DNA of 64,000 nucleotides, from contig NW_026960614.1 of assembly GCF_021018805.1 (NCBI RefSeq), positions 1,758,183 through 1,822,182 on the forward strand. Reading direction: 5' to 3'. Under the pieces are notes generated by a model. That model ran no database searches, was not told the DNA's origin, and worked only from the letters and a program-made list of their open reading frames with translations. Numbering within the stretch: position 1 is the stretch's first letter; the number at the start of each line of letters is the position of its first letter. Both the position numbers and the translations under genes were made by a program. The DNA comes from Prinia subflava. Lineage: Eukaryota > Chordata > Aves > Passeriformes > Cisticolidae. This document shows positions 21,057-33,440 of this stretch, one piece after another.

Positions 21057-21249
21057 CTTACTACACGGTATAAAACAAAAAACCACCCTACTAGTAGATT
21101 ACATAAAACAGTGTACCATATCGAGGTACCTATATTATAGCTAGCAAAGCATCAATTCCTTGGTGCCAAAATAACTCACTATAAGACAAGCAATCCTGAT
21201 TGTTTCATCAAGGCTCGTATGAGACTCATTTGAGGAGCGAGATGCCCTG

Positions 21250-22140
21250 AGTTATTTCATCAGCTAACAAGCAACAGATATGCCCTTCTGAGGGCAAGAT
21301 GTCCTGCTACACAGACTAATGACAAAAGTCCCTTTTCCCACTCAGAATGTCTTTGTTCTGTCTTTTTAAATGTAGTTGAGCTGAATAATAAAGATCTCTT
21401 TGGTCTGTCAGGGCCAGTTTGACCATGACATTCCTCAGGTAGAATATCAACTTCTACTTCATGGAGTGCTTGCAGCACTACTGTTGTTGCTTTCCTCACC
21501 GTTTTGAGGGGGTTTTCTGCAATTAGAGTATTACATAATTTCATGTTCAGAGGGAGTGAGACTTTCTGAAAAAGTTCACCAAGCGTAGTATGTGTAATCG
21601 TGGCTGAATGTTATACCCCATGTGGGTCTGTTAAAGGTTTATTGCACTTCCTTCTAGATGAGTGCAAATTGAGCCTTGCTGTATTCTTGAGTAGAATCAT
21701 AAAAATCATTTCTTTTACATCTAGGATTGCCATCCATGAGTAGGACGCTGTCTGAAATTGAGGTACCAGTTCCACTAAATTTAGCACAGCAGCAATTAAA
21801 GGCACAATATTGGCATTCAATTGCCTGTAGTAAACCATAAACCACGACTGTCTGTTCGACTCTTTCACCAGCCAGACAGGAGAGTTATAAAGGGAGCATG
21901 ATCAAGTGATATCTCTTTTCTCCAAAACTGTCACTGCCACATCAATGTCCAAGCACTCAGCTGCTTGTAGTGTGACTGTTAGCTTTGCAATATTAGGTAC
22001 CACAGCTGTTAGGGGGGCCAAATCAGCCAGAATTTCAGAAATTCCAACTTGTGATGCAAAAAAAAAAATCCAGCACTGTGATATACCAGCAATACTCAAA
22101 TCAGGGAGAAAACTCCCTGCAGTCTCTGGATTTCTTTAAA
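21250..22140 (-). pseudogene. pol: Gamma-like pol (RT) debris, with a repeated motif
   Basis: The frame at 21611-21868 carries 'YRQLNANIVPLIAAVLN' and 'YSWMAILDVKEMIF', matching the RT palm region of gammaretroviruses (first catalytic Asp in LDVK). A second frame at 21902-22099 contains 'LAPLTAVVPNIAKLTVTLQA', which looks like another copy of the same RT segment. The frame at 21260-21544 may be downstream pol. All are badly decayed. Confidence 0.6.
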
Positions 22141-22149
22141 GTTTTGGAT

Positions 22150-22460
22150 TGATGCCTTTTTCACTGATCCTAAAATCACAAGCCAGACACAGTTAGGATG
22201 ATAAAAAGGGGTTACCTTTATAATGATCATTAGGTGCACAATTCACCAAGTGGAAAACGCCTAAGATGCACACACACCATAACACATATACAATTTTATG
22301 AGTTTTGCAAATAAGCATATCTGACAAGAATCACCAATTGGAATTATAATTGGTGATTTAATTCCACCCTGATTCTAGTACGTTCTAAATCCTCTCCTCT
22401 CAGATGGGAACTAAACTTTGTTTATAAAATGTGTCTTGAAGAGCTGGTCTCTGTTGCAAT
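22150..22460 (-). mobile_element. G-type LTR fragment
   Basis: It starts TGATGCC on the plus strand and is the reverse complement of the 3' half of the LTR at 54672-55152. Shared segments include 'gtgcacctaa' and 'ccctttttatca'. The 5' half is missing. Confidence 0.7.
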
Positions 22461-22497
22461 GTGTAATTTGCGTTTTAATACCCTATGGTTTATTCTA

Positions 22498-22532
22498 TCC
22501 CCTCCCCCCCTTCCCCCCCCCCCCCCCCCCCG
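22498..22532. repeat. Poly-C low-complexity tract
   Basis: Over 30 bases of almost pure C, broken by TT. Length of such runs is unreliable in assemblies. Confidence 0.9.
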
Positions 22533-22539
22533 GGATGGT

Positions 22540-23183
22540 AGTTTAGCATGGTTGTGAAAACAGGGTACCTATTAATTACATGGAAGCTGGACTGAACAAC
22601 ACAGAGCACAACCAATATGGTGAAATCATGTGTTCTCCCCTTTATTCTCCAAAATGGCCGGTTAAATACAGTTTCAGATAATTTACAGTTACAGGTGTTT
22701 TCTAATTGGTATTCAGCATAAAAAGGAATGCAAACAATCTCAGTTTAAAGTAGCTACCATAATTTCACAATAACTATCCTATCTAATACATTAACACACC
22801 TTAATCTAAATTTAAACTGCACCACAGGCTTATCTACTTCCACACAGGCCCAAACCTGGGCCCCATTTTGGGATAGCTCAGATCTAGTTCCAAAATACTT
22901 CATGTCCATGTTCTCTAAGAAATTCTGTGACAGGGTTGTCTGTCTTCCCTGATACCTACCCTTATTCCTGAATGTTCCCTGTCCATCTTCCCTAGTACCA
23001 GCCCCTGCCTAGACTGCCCCTTGGGGAATCCCCTATTCTTCAAAGCTCCATTGGTTTGTTTATATAAACCTCCTTCTATTAGCCTTCCCATTGGCTTTGT
23101 TTTGTAAACTTTACTTTGTGTCCCTCCCTGGTCTTCTCCCTTTTGGCCCCTTGACCCTAAACCCCACCTAGATTCTGTCCCTT
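22540..23183 (-). mobile_element. Possible LTR remnant
   Basis: A minus-strand polyadenylation-like signal (GAATAAAGG near 22640) with AT-rich U3-like sequence suggests an old LTR. The ends are not defined and no coding is seen. Confidence 0.35.
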
Positions 23184-23790
23184 TGTCTTGATTTGAAAGA
23201 CAGGTATCTGTTAGGAAGGGGGCAGGACCTCCCTAGAGATGGAGAATTCAAATCCCCTCCCTCCAAATTATTCTAATTTAGAAAATTAAAGAGGCTTTCA
23301 GGCAGAGGTATGGGGATAGGAATAACAGTTCTTTACTAGTATATATGACAAAACAAACACACAGCAACAACTACAGCATTAATAATAAACAGAACCAGAA
23401 ACCTCGAGGGCTTTCTTTCACCAAGCCTGGGGCAATTTGATCTCTGTGCCCCTGTGAGACTCTGTGAGGCCAAGCTGGAACAGTGGAAAGTCCTGGGATG
23501 GTGGATGAGATCAGAAGCTCTGGGGTGGTAGCTGGAGCAGCAGGGATGTCCTGGCAGGGCAAGGCAGGGCAGGGCTACAGAGTAGCAGGAAAGCCTCAAA
23601 GCTCTGAAGAAGCAGCAGAGGTGGGGGCAGGGCCGGAGAAGGCAAGCTCAGGGTTCCTGGGTACATGAGCAAATGATGGTAGATTTCCCAGGACGAGACG
23701 GAGTGATGGCCATGAACTCTTCTTGCAGCGAGCAGCATCCTGACTGTCCTCCTCGATGCCAAGAGCAAGAGAAGCGAAGCTGCCCCCAAC
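23184..23790 (-). mobile_element. Q-type LTR, truncated
   Basis: The plus-strand left end TGTCTTGATTTGAAAGACAG and the next 550 bases match the complete copy at 25625-26416. Similarity stops near 23790, where P-type LTR sequence begins, so the 5' part of this copy is missing. Confidence 0.82.
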
Positions 23791-24851
23791 CCCTCTTTTA
23801 CTTCCCCCAAAACTGGAGCTGAGCTGGCCCCATCCAGAATGGAGGGGTGGAAAACTGTAGAGGTGCCTTCCTCCCCCTCCCCCCCAGGAGAAGGTGCCCA
23901 GCCGCGTGTGGGAGTTGTGGAGCCTGGGAATGCCTGAGCCTGCACCCTGCCGGGAGCCAGAACCTGTTAACCCTTTCTTAGCAGAAGGAAAATTTTCTCC
24001 CAGACATTGCTTCTCATGGCTAGTAGTTTCAGAAGAGAAAGAAAAACAGCCTGGGACTGAGATGATAAAGCACGACTGGAAAAGAACCCTAGATGGGCAG
24101 GGAATTGTCTGAGCTGGTCTTTTCTTGCATAATGTTAGCCATAGACTGAACTCAAGTCTCTTTTGAACATAAACTGCATTTGGGTGGATACGGCTGCCTT
24201 TGCTTTTGCTACAGTGACTGGCACTTTAAGAGTAGAGCGAGCAGAGAAGAGAGGGGGAGGGTGTGGTAGCGCCCTCTGCCCTCAGGGAAGACTTGCTCTT
24301 GGAACCCTCGGCCCCAGGGGAAAAATGGGGAGAGCTCGGCACGCAAGCATCCTTAAAAGAGCCCTATATGCAGCTTTGGCCCATGGACAGTGGTGAGAGC
24401 ACTGGACATGGAAAGGAGGGTGTCACCCTGGCAGACTTCTCCGAGCGGTGCCACGGGTGACATGGAAACACCTAAGGGGTGGACCCGTGTTTTCTGAAGA
24501 GCAGTCTGTGGTGCGAGAGAAGCTACTCTCTCCCTTGCTGAATTGAAGATTAGTTTTTTGAGTGGTGATTGTTTGATTTAAAACCCAAGGGTTTGGTCTA
24601 TGGAGGGTAACGTGTAGGGGGTGGAAATTGGAGAAGGAGAAGAAATGTTCTGGGAAAGTTTCATTTATGTTTTGTGTGTGTGTTTAGAGTTTTCATTTCT
24701 ATTTCTGTTCCTATGTAATGTAATAAAGTTTTGTTCTCTGTTTTCAAGTTTTAGGCCTGCTCTGCTCTGTTCTTGACATCTCACAGTAGCTCATTAAGAA
24801 AAACATACACTCATGGGTGCATTAACATCTGGCCAGTGCTAACCCATGACA
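23790..24851 (+). mobile_element. P-type LTR, 5'-truncated
   Basis: Matches the 3' two-thirds of the solo LTR at 29633-31049, including 'gagagcactggacat', AATAAAG near 24723, and the terminus AACCCATGACA. It abuts ERV-C integrase on its right. Confidence 0.85.
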
Positions 24852-25619
24852 GCAGCCAATGCATACTTGTTGTCTTTTCACAAGAATATAAATAGATAAG
24901 AACTCAGCATCTGAATACAGCATAAAATGGCCTGGATTTTTGCAATAAATGATTCCTCTCTGCGACTTCCAAGCTTTCTTAACTCTGGAGTAGTGGATCC
25001 ACAGTCCCTTGCCAGCAATCTTGACCATGGTAAGGGTGGTCAGCAAAACTTGGAACGGTCCTCTCCATTTAGCTTGCAAAGGTCACCATCCCACCATTTA
25101 ATATAGACCCAGTCTCCAGGCTAGAATGGATTAGCAGGTGTGTCCAGTCCTACTGGTTAGATAACATGATGAATCTCTGGAGCTTCTGCAAAGTGGAGCT
25201 TAAAGCCATTAAATTCTTCAGTAAATCATTTCTACCCTTCATATGAATTTCTCCCGGGATATGTGAAACCTGATATGGCCTGCCATACAATATTTCATAG
25301 GGACTTGTGTTGTCTCTCCACCTTGGTTGTATGCGAATTCTCAGTAAGGCTATAGGCAAGACCTGAATCCATGTCATGGATGTTTCTTGACAGATCTTAT
25401 TAATCTGGGTTTTAAGGGTTCCATTCATACTTTCAACTTTGCCACTTGCTTGGGGCCTGTATGGTGTGGGCAGGTCCCAAGTAATTCCCAGAATCCTGCT
25501 AACTTCCCAGAGTACTGTTGCAACAAAATGTGGTCCCTTATCTGATGACATCCCCAAAGGAACTCCAAACCTCGGAATTATATGACTGAGCAAAACTTTC
25601 ACCACCTCCCTTGCTGTGT
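24852..25619 (-). pseudogene. pol: ERV-C pol, integrase core and C-terminus
   Basis: The frame at 25150-25605 has 'VPLGMSSDKGPHFVA' (second catalytic Asp) and 'YRPQASGKVESMNG' (catalytic Glu), typical of gammaretrovirus integrase. The frame at 24822-25079 has 'KWRGPFQVLLTT' and 'IHYSRVKKA' of the C-terminal domain. The first part of the core is on the far side of the Q-type LTR at 25625-26416. Confidence 0.88.
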
Positions 25620-25624
25620 TGGTG

Positions 25625-26416
25625 TGTCTTGGTTTGAAAGACAGATATCTACTAGGAAGGGCAGGACCTCCCTAGAGATGGAGAATTCAAATCCCCTCCC
25701 TCCAAATTATTCCAATTAAAAAAAAATTTAAAGGAGCTTTCAGGCAGATGTATGGCGGTAGGAATAACAGTTCTTTACTAGTATATATGACAAAACGGCA
25801 AACAAACAACAACTACAGCATCAATAATAAACAGAACCAAGAACCTCGAGGGCTTTCTTTTACAAAAGCCCAGAGCATTTTGATCTTGGTGCCCCTGCAG
25901 GGCTCCGAGAGGCCGAACTGGAAGGAAGGAAAGTCCCGGGCCGGTGGAAGAGATGAGGAGCTCTGCGCTGGCAGCTGGAGCAGCAGGGGTGTCCCGGCAG
26001 GGCTGGGCAGTGCAGGGCTACAGAGTAGCAGTGGAACCTCCAAGCTCCGAAGAAGCAGCGGCGGTGGGGGGAGAGGCTGGAGAAAGCGAGCTCAGGATTC
26101 CCGGCTACACGAGCAGATGACTATAGATTTCCCAGCACGAGGCAGAGGCAGAGGGCAGCCTGACCGTCCTCCTCGGCGCTGAGAGCAAGAGTGCCTCCCC
26201 CTCCCCCAGATCTGTCTTTTTTGCCTTTCCCAAAGCTCATCATCTCTCCCCTCTGAGGGACACTCCCAGGGACTCAGAAACAATAGGTGTAGCCTCGTGC
26301 TGCCATATCTCTCAAGTACCCCTTTTTGTTCTGACTAAGTAGTCATCAAGGCTTCTTGGAAACTTATGGGAAAAAATTCTGTGAGAAGAAAAAAAAACCA
26401 AATCTAACCCCCAACA
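25625..26416 (-). mobile_element. Q-type solo LTR with perfect 5-bp TSD
   Basis: 792 bp. On the minus strand it reads TGTTGGGGGTTAG to TCAAACCAAGACA. TGGTG occurs on both sides (25620-25624 and 26417-26421). It interrupts ERV-C integrase between 'EAYPCCT' and 'AREVVK'. A 5-bp TSD fits a class III (ERVL-like) group. Confidence 0.9.
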
Positions 26417-26421
26417 TGGTG

Positions 26422-26995
26422 CAACAGGGGTAAGCCTCAGCCCATCCACTGAAGGTGTGAACAGATACCAATACATACCTGTATCCCTCTTTATGTGACA
26501 ACTAAGCAAAATTTATTTGCCAGTAATCTCCAGGGACGTCTCTTGTTTTTGTTTTTCTTAACACAACTCTTTTGCTCGTGTCAGGGTTGTTTCTACAATA
26601 GATTTCATACTTACTGGTTATAGATTGTACAATATCAGTCATTCCTCTCCCTATTACTACCTTCCTCACGTTTTAAAAGATTTTCTGTTCCCTAGTGGGT
26701 ACTTTCATGCTCTTGCTGTGCTCTTTCTTGAAGGAGCAGGGATGGAACTACAACTTGTCCCCCTGGGGTGACAGCCCACCCACTTTCTTTAACCTCAGCC
26801 TTAAGGAACTTAATTAATTTGTGGTGTCTCTAATAGTATTTTGTGGTAAATTCTGACAAATCTCTCTCTATGGTATTACTTCAAGAATGTCTTTTCCTGC
26901 AACCCCTTTTGCCTTTTTGTCAGCAAAGCAATTTCCCAGTTCAGGAGTTGTATTCCCTTTTTGATGAGCTCTGAATGCATAATAGCTATCTGTTA
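26422..26995 (-). pseudogene. pol: ERV-C pol, RNase H end and integrase N-terminus
   Basis: 'AHQKGNTTPELGNCFADKKA' (RNase H C-terminus) lies at 26870-26950. Lower coordinates on the minus strand show integrase sequence: a zinc-domain remnant, then 'DVPGDYWQINFA' and 'SGWAEAYPCCT' (first catalytic Asp at NFA). The RNase H motif 'IITDSYYAF' joins directly to the AHQKG segment, so an internal part of RNase H is deleted. Confidence 0.8.
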
Positions 26996-27900
26996 TGATC
27001 TGGTTTAAAGTTTTAGAAATGCTTCTGCCCAAATAAGGGTGAAAATGAGGCCACATGCCAAAGCCAATAGTATGGGTTTTATTTGATAGTAAATATGAAA
27101 GAGAGAGCGAGAGAAAAGAGAGAAAAAGCAAGAGAAAGAAAGAGAAAGCAGGTGGGGGGACAGAAAGAGAGTGACAGAGACAGAGTAAAGAAAATATCAC
27201 CACTCTGTGAATCCCAATGATGTTCCATTGATCCTCTCCAGTTGGTGTTCTTGGTGGTGAAGGTCGCCCCAAAAAGCATAGGATCCAATTGGTTAATATA
27301 TGCTCAGGCCAGGTGGCAATGTTCAGGTATGTCCCCTGTGGCGGGGAGAGGGAGTTTCTCTTGCAGTAGACTCTGGATCTTTTGCATCAAGTGCAATCCT
27401 GTAGTGCAAGGCCTCTGGTGAGCACTTTGGGGGGGTCTTGGATTGATTATGACACCCCCTCAGCTGCCTCTCACCTGAATGTCCCATGGATGTGGCCTGT
27501 GGGGTTGGGGTTCCACACCTGGGCCAGTTTGTGTAAGGGAGTGTTCACTGCTTCTGACAAGATGGTTGTGCTACACACCCAAAACCTCCTCCTCCCCTCA
27601 TTTTAGGGGAAGTAAACCTGGCTTCTGTGGGCTGTGGTCTCCCTCACCCCAAACTTAGCCAGGGACGAATCTCTGCTTCATTTGGCTCTCTTGTGGACGC
27701 ATTCTTCTCCCTCTGCCTTGTTTGCTTTTCCCTAGGTCTGAGATGATTGAACAATAGTGTTATCTAGGCAACTTAACTTACAGTCCAAAGTTCCAGTCAT
27801 GTATCTTCAGGGAGACTTCTTTGACTGTAGCTTCTTTACACAGTTTTTGTTATAATGGGCAAAACTCTTTAATAACAATGTTTAACACTTTATATGAAGT
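26996..27900 (-). mobile_element. LTR inserted in ERV-C pol
   Basis: The plus-strand left edge TGATCTGGTTTAAAG is followed by GGTTTTATTTGATAG (minus AATAAA near 27075) and a long GA-rich tract (27095-27180). It replaces the stretch between RT and RNase H. The right edge is not firm and no TSD was found. Confidence 0.65.
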
Positions 27901-27959
27901 TCAGAGTCACACACTAAGGCGGTACAGAATCTGGAAAAAAAAAAAAAGCTAAAACTTAA

Positions 27960-28208
27960 GGCATCAGTGAGTTGGGTTTTCCTCCCTGTCTCAGGATTCT
28001 TGGCTATTCTTATACACAGGAATATAGAAAAAGACATCCCTGAGATCTAAAAAAGTGAACCACTCTAATTCATCTATCAGTGTGGTCAAAGAGTGTAGGG
28101 GTTGGCTACAATTGGGTGTATATCTTCTGTAATTTTGTTAATTTCCCTTAAATCCTGCACTAATTGATAACTTACCATCAGCCTTCTTTACTGGCAGTGA
28201 TAGTATAG
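27960..28208 (-). pseudogene. pol: ERV-C pol, RT palm fragment
   Basis: Minus-strand motifs 'LPVKKADGK', '[17 protein letters not shown]' and 'WFTFLDLRDVFFYIPV' correspond to gammaretrovirus RT up to the first catalytic Asp (LDLRD). The frame is broken and the YxDD half is not found. Confidence 0.8.
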
Positions 28209-28209
28209 G

Positions 28210-28683
28210 GTTAAAATTATTTCCAATATTGTAAGCGGGTAACTGGGGAGGTGGTGGTGGTTAGAAGAGGCACGGCCTGAACCTGCAGGACAGCAAGGCC
28301 TTGGGAACGGAATGTTAGCTTACTGTAGCCGGCTTCACGTTATTGTCTTAACAGAATCAAGTGTGACTTAGGTCTGGGTAATATTTAGGGGGGATTGTTT
28401 TAACTGAATCAAGTAAAACTTAGGTCCGGGTAATAAATCAAAAGGGGAAGAATGACTGATTTTGTGATAGCAACCAGGATCATGAGAGTTGGTAGTTAAT
28501 GGGAGGTGTTAATTAACATGTATCATTAATATGTATAACATAAAGATATAAAAATCACAAGCATCTGTGTGTCCAGTGGGCACATGATTTGGGCCTTCTG
28601 CTGCCCCTGCGCCCCGCACGCTTTCAATGAAGCACCGACATATCATTGCCTTTGAGTGGTTATATGTTTTCCAAACGCTAACA
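28210..28683 (+). mobile_element. LTR splitting ERV-C RT
   Basis: It lies between 'ECESRYNTPIL' and 'LPVKKADG' of RT on the minus strand. A TATA box (GATATAAAAATC near 28550) and an AATGAA signal near 28626 suggest plus orientation, with terminus CGCTAACA on the right. The left terminus appears mutated and the TSD is not clean. Confidence 0.6.
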
Positions 28684-29290
28684 GCAGGATAGGTGTGTTG
28701 TATCTAGATTCACATTCCACTGATAACCCAAATTTAGGGAACTTCTCAATTATAGGTACCAATCCCCTATGGCCTTCTAACTTCAAAGCGTATTGTTTCT
28801 GCCTTACTTCTGTAGTCCCTAATCTGAGTGTAATGCAGGATCGGCTCCTTTGGATCTCCCAGGAAAATCACTGGCCCACAGTACTGGAATGACAGCATCT
28901 TCAACTTCTTTGGGAATTTCTCCATAATTCTCCTCTATGAAAAGGGCAGCTACTTTGACAAATTTAGTTTCAGGAATTATAACTTTCAGTCCTCCTTCTT
29001 TGGAAAATTTGATTTCTGCTTCTCATTTCTCCAATAAATCCCTACCCAATAATGGCTTTGGGGAGTTTGGCATATAGAGGAATTGGTGAGTCACCCCGTG
29101 TTTTTCCAACTTAAATTTTACAGGTTGGAAGAAAGGCCTTGTTTCATTTTCCCCTGTGGCACAGATCACATTTACAGTAGCTTGACTCAGTTTCCCTTTT
29201 AAAGTATTTAACGCACAATATCTTGCCCCTGTATCCACCAGAAATTCAGCATCATCTTTGCCTACCTCAACTACAACTGATAATAAATCC
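28684..29290 (-). pseudogene. pol: ERV-C pol, protease and RT N-terminus
   Basis: The frame at 29023-29238 starts at 'DTGARYCAL' (protease active site DTG) and ends 'SPKPLLGRDLLEK', the GRD(L) motif of retroviral protease. RT N-terminal sequence ('GLVPIIEKFPKFG', 'ECESRYNTPIL') follows at 28690-28800. It contains stops. Confidence 0.85.
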
Positions 29291-29296
29291 TCCTTT

Positions 29297-29602
29297 TAAC
29301 CCCTCCGAGGGTCTAAGCTAGCTCAGGCCTTCTCAGGCTCTGGAGGAATATATCATAGACAGGAAAAATGACTCAAAAGAGGCTCTAACCCTTAGCTGCA
29401 GTAAGGTGTTTATTCCAGGTGGTCTCCAGAGGGAAAGAGGGCGTGCACAGAGGAACAGGGTCTTTTCTCAGCTCTTGTCAGGGAGGGGCAAATTGGAACA
29501 CAGCCAATGGGGTCAAAAAGGGAGGGAAGGGTCAAACTACATGGTACAAGCTCTAGGGGTCCCTGAGGGGGGAGAAACACTTCCCACAGGGGAATGTAAC
29601 AT
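29297..29602 (-). mobile_element. Short LTR between ERV-C protease and gag
   Basis: On the minus strand it reads TGTTACATTCCCC with GAATAAACACC near 29412. Its 3' end near 29300 ('cctccgagggtc' on plus) resembles the solo LTR at 13809-14236. No clear TSD. Confidence 0.6.
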
Positions 29603-29632
29603 ACAACCACATGTTCCTCTGTGGTGCCACCT

Positions 29633-31049
29633 TGTCTTGGTTTGAGGGGAAATGAGTTTTTTCAGGAAGCTGAAGTCAAACTAATCAGTGGTCAGGTTTG
29701 AATGTTGACACCTTTGGTGGCTACTGAGAGGTTAGACATGCTTCTGAGGACACAAGGGGTTAAAAGAGAGGCTTCTCAGATGAACTTCTTCTTTCCTGGC
29801 TCTGCTTTCAGCAGAGGAGCATCTTTCTCTTCTCCCCTGTCCAGCCTGGCTAGGCTGGGCGGGGGAGGGGAGCTAAGTGGGCCTAGCTGAGGTAGGCCCC
29901 GGGCCCCAGGGGGTGGGAAGAGAGAGAACGGGACTGGAATTGAGCTAGCTCCATCTAGGATGGAGGGGTGGAGAACTTCAGAGCTGCCCTCTGTCCCCCT
30001 GTCCCGTTCCATCTGCCCCGCCCGCCCCCCCCCCGTCCCGTCTCCCCCCCTCCCCCCAGGGAGAAGGTGCTGAGCTGTGAGCTGTGTGTGGGAGCTGCTG
30101 GAGTCTGCGAGTGCCTGAGCCTGTGGCCTTGCTGGGAGATAGAAGCTTTTAACTCTTTCTAAGGCAGAGGAGAACTGTTCCCAGACATTGATTCTCATAG
30201 CTGGTAGTTTCAGAAGAGAGGACAGCCTGAGACCAAGATGATAAAGGAAGATGAAAAGAACCCCTCTTGATTGCTAGAGATGAAGAAGAGTAGCCTTTTG
30301 GGCTAGACTTTTCTTGTGTAATGCTAGCCATAGATAGACCCTGGACTCTCCTGAACATAATTAAGACGGTATTTGGGTAGATACTTTTTAGTTCAAAACC
30401 AAAGACTTTGTAGCCTATTCTTGGAACCCTCAGTCCCAGGGGTAAATGTTGGGGGGGACTGCTGTCCCAATATGAGAAGATAGCTAGTTTTTAGTACTTG
30501 TCCAAACATCCTTAAAAGAGCCCTATATGCGGTTTTAGTCCATAGACAGTAGTGAGAGCACTGGACATAGAAAAGAGGGTGTCACCCTAGTAGAATTCTC
30601 TGGGTGGTGCCATGGGTGACATGGGAACACGGGAGGGTGGACCTGTGTTTCCTGTGAGGGGGTCTGTGGTGCGAGAGAGACTCCTCTCTCCCTGGATGGA
30701 TTGAAGATTGATTTTTTAAGGGATGATGACTTAGATTGGGAACCCAGGGTTGTGGAAAGTTTAAGCAAGTAGATGAGGGTAATGTGCTAGTGTTAACTGT
30801 TGAGCATGTAAGGGATAGAAATTGGGGGGAGGAGAGGAAGTCTTCTGAGAAGTTTTCTGCTTTTGAGTGTTTAAGTTTTCTTTTCTTTTCTTGTCTATTG
30901 TCTGTTGTTATCTAAGTTAATAATTTTTTTTCCTATTTCAAGTTTTAAGCCTGCTCTGCTCTGTTCTTGACCACATCTCACAGTAGCTCATTAAGGAAAA
31001 ACAAACACTCATAAGTGCACTAGCATTTAGCCAGCTTCAATCCATGACA
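29633..31049 (+). mobile_element. P-type solo LTR with perfect 5-bp TSD
   Basis: 1417 bp from TGTCTTGGTTTGAGG to AATCCATGACA, flanked by CACCT on both sides (29628-29632 and 31050-31054). A GC-rich U3 with a C-run near 30030 and a late polyadenylation region near 30930. A 5-bp TSD fits ERVL-type integration. Confidence 0.92.
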
Positions 31050-31054
31050 CACCT

Positions 31055-31685
31055 TAGGTCCCCTTCAGTTCCCATTCACAGGTAATTCAGGAGCTAGGGG
31101 TGTCCTTTTCACCTGCATTGGACACTCATTCTTCCAGTGTCCCTTTTTCTTGCAAAAAGGACCTTGATCTTTGTCTAGAGGAGGAGTACTCCTTTTCAGC
31201 ACATTAGATTACTTTCCCTGATCACCCCTTCTATTCTGCTGGCGTCTATCCCTATCGGTTTAATCCCTATTTTGATATATTTTCTAGGCTATATTCAACA
31301 ATTTATCTGTGTCATGCATCTAATCCATCTTTTGCTGCTTTTTCCTTGTGTCATCTACAGATTGGCCTATAAACAAGTAAGCTAGGTGGGTCTGCTCTTC
31401 AGGTGCCTTGAGGTCCAGATTTGTGGATTTTCGTGCAGCCTCTTTAAGTGTCTTCAAGAAGTCTGTAGGGGTTTCATTTCTGTCTTGTCTGACTTCATAT
31501 AATTTGGACCAATTCACTGCCTTAGGGATGGCACTTTTTAGCCCAAGTAATATCCAATTCTGATAACATCTTAACCTTACCATTTGTTCTACCACATTAG
31601 GTCCCACCCTGGCTCATTTAAAAGGAAAATATCATTAACTGGCCCTTGAAGAGTTTCATGTGTAATTAGAGTCTCAATAGCAGAT
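31055..31685 (-). pseudogene. gag: ERV-C gag, capsid and nucleocapsid
   Basis: The frame at 31320-31607 holds a gammaretrovirus-like capsid C-domain ('YEVRQDRNETPTDFLKTLKE', the region corresponding to the major homology region). The nucleocapsid zinc knuckle near 31140-31165 reads GPFCKKKGHWKNEC. The first Cys of the CCHC set is replaced by Gly. Confidence 0.82.
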
Positions 31686-33440
31686 TGTTGTAGTTTAAAT
31701 TTTGGGGGGTTTCCCGGGGAGGGTTCCCCAGGTGCCCCCCGGGTTCTAGGGTCGCAGGTGTTCGCATGCTGGCAGGCAAAGAGACTTCAGATGGCTGCTG
31801 AGGTGCTGATGAGATGAGGGTTTATTCACTGAGGGAGAGGGGGAGAGGGGGAAGGGGAGAGGGGGAAGGGGAGCCTCCGGAGACCTCCCGGGCCAAGAGA
31901 GCAAAGAGAGTGAGCCCTCTGTGTTTGCACTCTTAACACAGAGGTTCAAGGTGGGTGCGGTAAGATTCTCCAGCCAATAGAGTTACAGATACACAATACT
32001 GCAGGGAGGGTACAGACTTAGGACAAACCATACATTTTCCAGGGGTGAACCAGAGTATACCATTTCCATAAAATGCAATTCCACAAGTCACCCTTTTTTT
32101 CTTTAAAATGTGAGAAGAGGAATATGACATATGACAATTAACAATTTAAAAATGAAACAGTAATTACACAGTTTTGTAGCATGAAACTAAATACAATTGT
32201 AGTAAGGATTATGTTATACTGTGAACAGTTTATCTGACTTTGTAATTGCAGTAAATGGGTTATGTGAGTTTATATTGCAAGATTTGAAACAAATTAACAA
32301 ATTTGTTTGAGCTTTTTCAGTGTGACTGGCCTAATAGTGTCTAGCTTTTTCTAACTGGCTTTTCAGACCACCACAGCTCCCAGTTCTAGCTGTGGTGCTG
32401 ACTTCTGCTTCCACTCTAGGGACAGGAAAACACGTGGAGTTCCCCGGGCTCCACACAAGGCTTCAGATTCTCACCCATGGATCTGAGCCAAATCATTCCT
32501 TTCACTTTCTAACTGGTTAAACTAAAGGACCTACACTCTGCATGCAATTGTTTACATTCATCTATATGTACCTATTGGGGATTTTTTTCGTCTATACTTG
32601 CACTAGAAGTGTCGGAGACCTAACAAAAGACCCCCAGTTTTAGGTCATCATAAGAAAAACAAAAAGAAAAAACTACAAAAACCGTCAAATACTTTCTCAG
32701 ACACCAATTTAGGTTATCAGTCACCCTCAGAACTAACTGAGGACAGCAGAAACCCAAAAGCGTTACTGATTCAATAGTCTGCCACTGAATCGGGCCTTAC
32801 AAGAAGACAATTCAAAAACTGCTTCCCTTGGATCTACCCTTGTGACCTGAAAAGGCCTCTGCTTTCTAAAACTGAAAACAGGAGAATCTGCAATATGAAC
32901 ACACACAAAACTAGAAAGGCATAATTGTAAAACTACTTCATGGGGAAAGTAGAATTACCAATTATACAAGGCTGTAAAACTGGTATTACAAATTCACTTT
33001 AGCTTTGGGGTTTGGTTTCTTAGCGTTTACCTTGTGGCACATGGAAAGCGGAAGGTGGGACTGAGAGCACGTGGACATGGTGGCCATGCGGTCACAGCGC
33101 AGCAGGTGGTGTCAGCCATGCCGTACCAGGTTTAGCAGGAAGGGGTTAACTCTCGGGGGTTTGTTAAGGGAAAGGGGGTTAGGGAGAAGGAGCAGCAAGG
33201 GGAGGAGGGAGTAAGGGTGAGGAAGGAGGTTACAGAATTTACAAAACCGAGTTTTGGGAGGTGCGGGGCTTGGACAAAGTTGAAGACTGCTTTTTCCTTC
33301 TCTGATGGCTGTCTCGCTGAGTTCTTTTCGCTGCTGTCCAGGGCGTTGGCTGCTCGGGGTTGACGGTCATCTTGTGCTGCGGAGCTTTTCACGCTGCTGC
33401 TGCTGGGGGTGCTCCGGGGGGTGGCCTCTCTGGGTGCCAG
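31686..33440 (-). mobile_element. NA element, second copy, truncated
   Basis: The 3' LTR (31686-32085) reads TGTGGAATTGC to AACTACAACA on the minus strand and matches the LTRs of the complete copy at 34059-36801. The internal part to 33440 matches 34465 onward, with indels: it lacks about 115 bp near 34840-34960. The 5' half is lost at an abrupt junction with the ERV-D LTR. It sits in ERV-C gag. Confidence 0.85.

Noticed and set aside
27935..27970. AAGGCATCA at 27959 as the end of a G-type LTR
   Set aside because: No other G-LTR sequence precedes it. The same short string also occurs in coding sequence of ERV-A near 7790.
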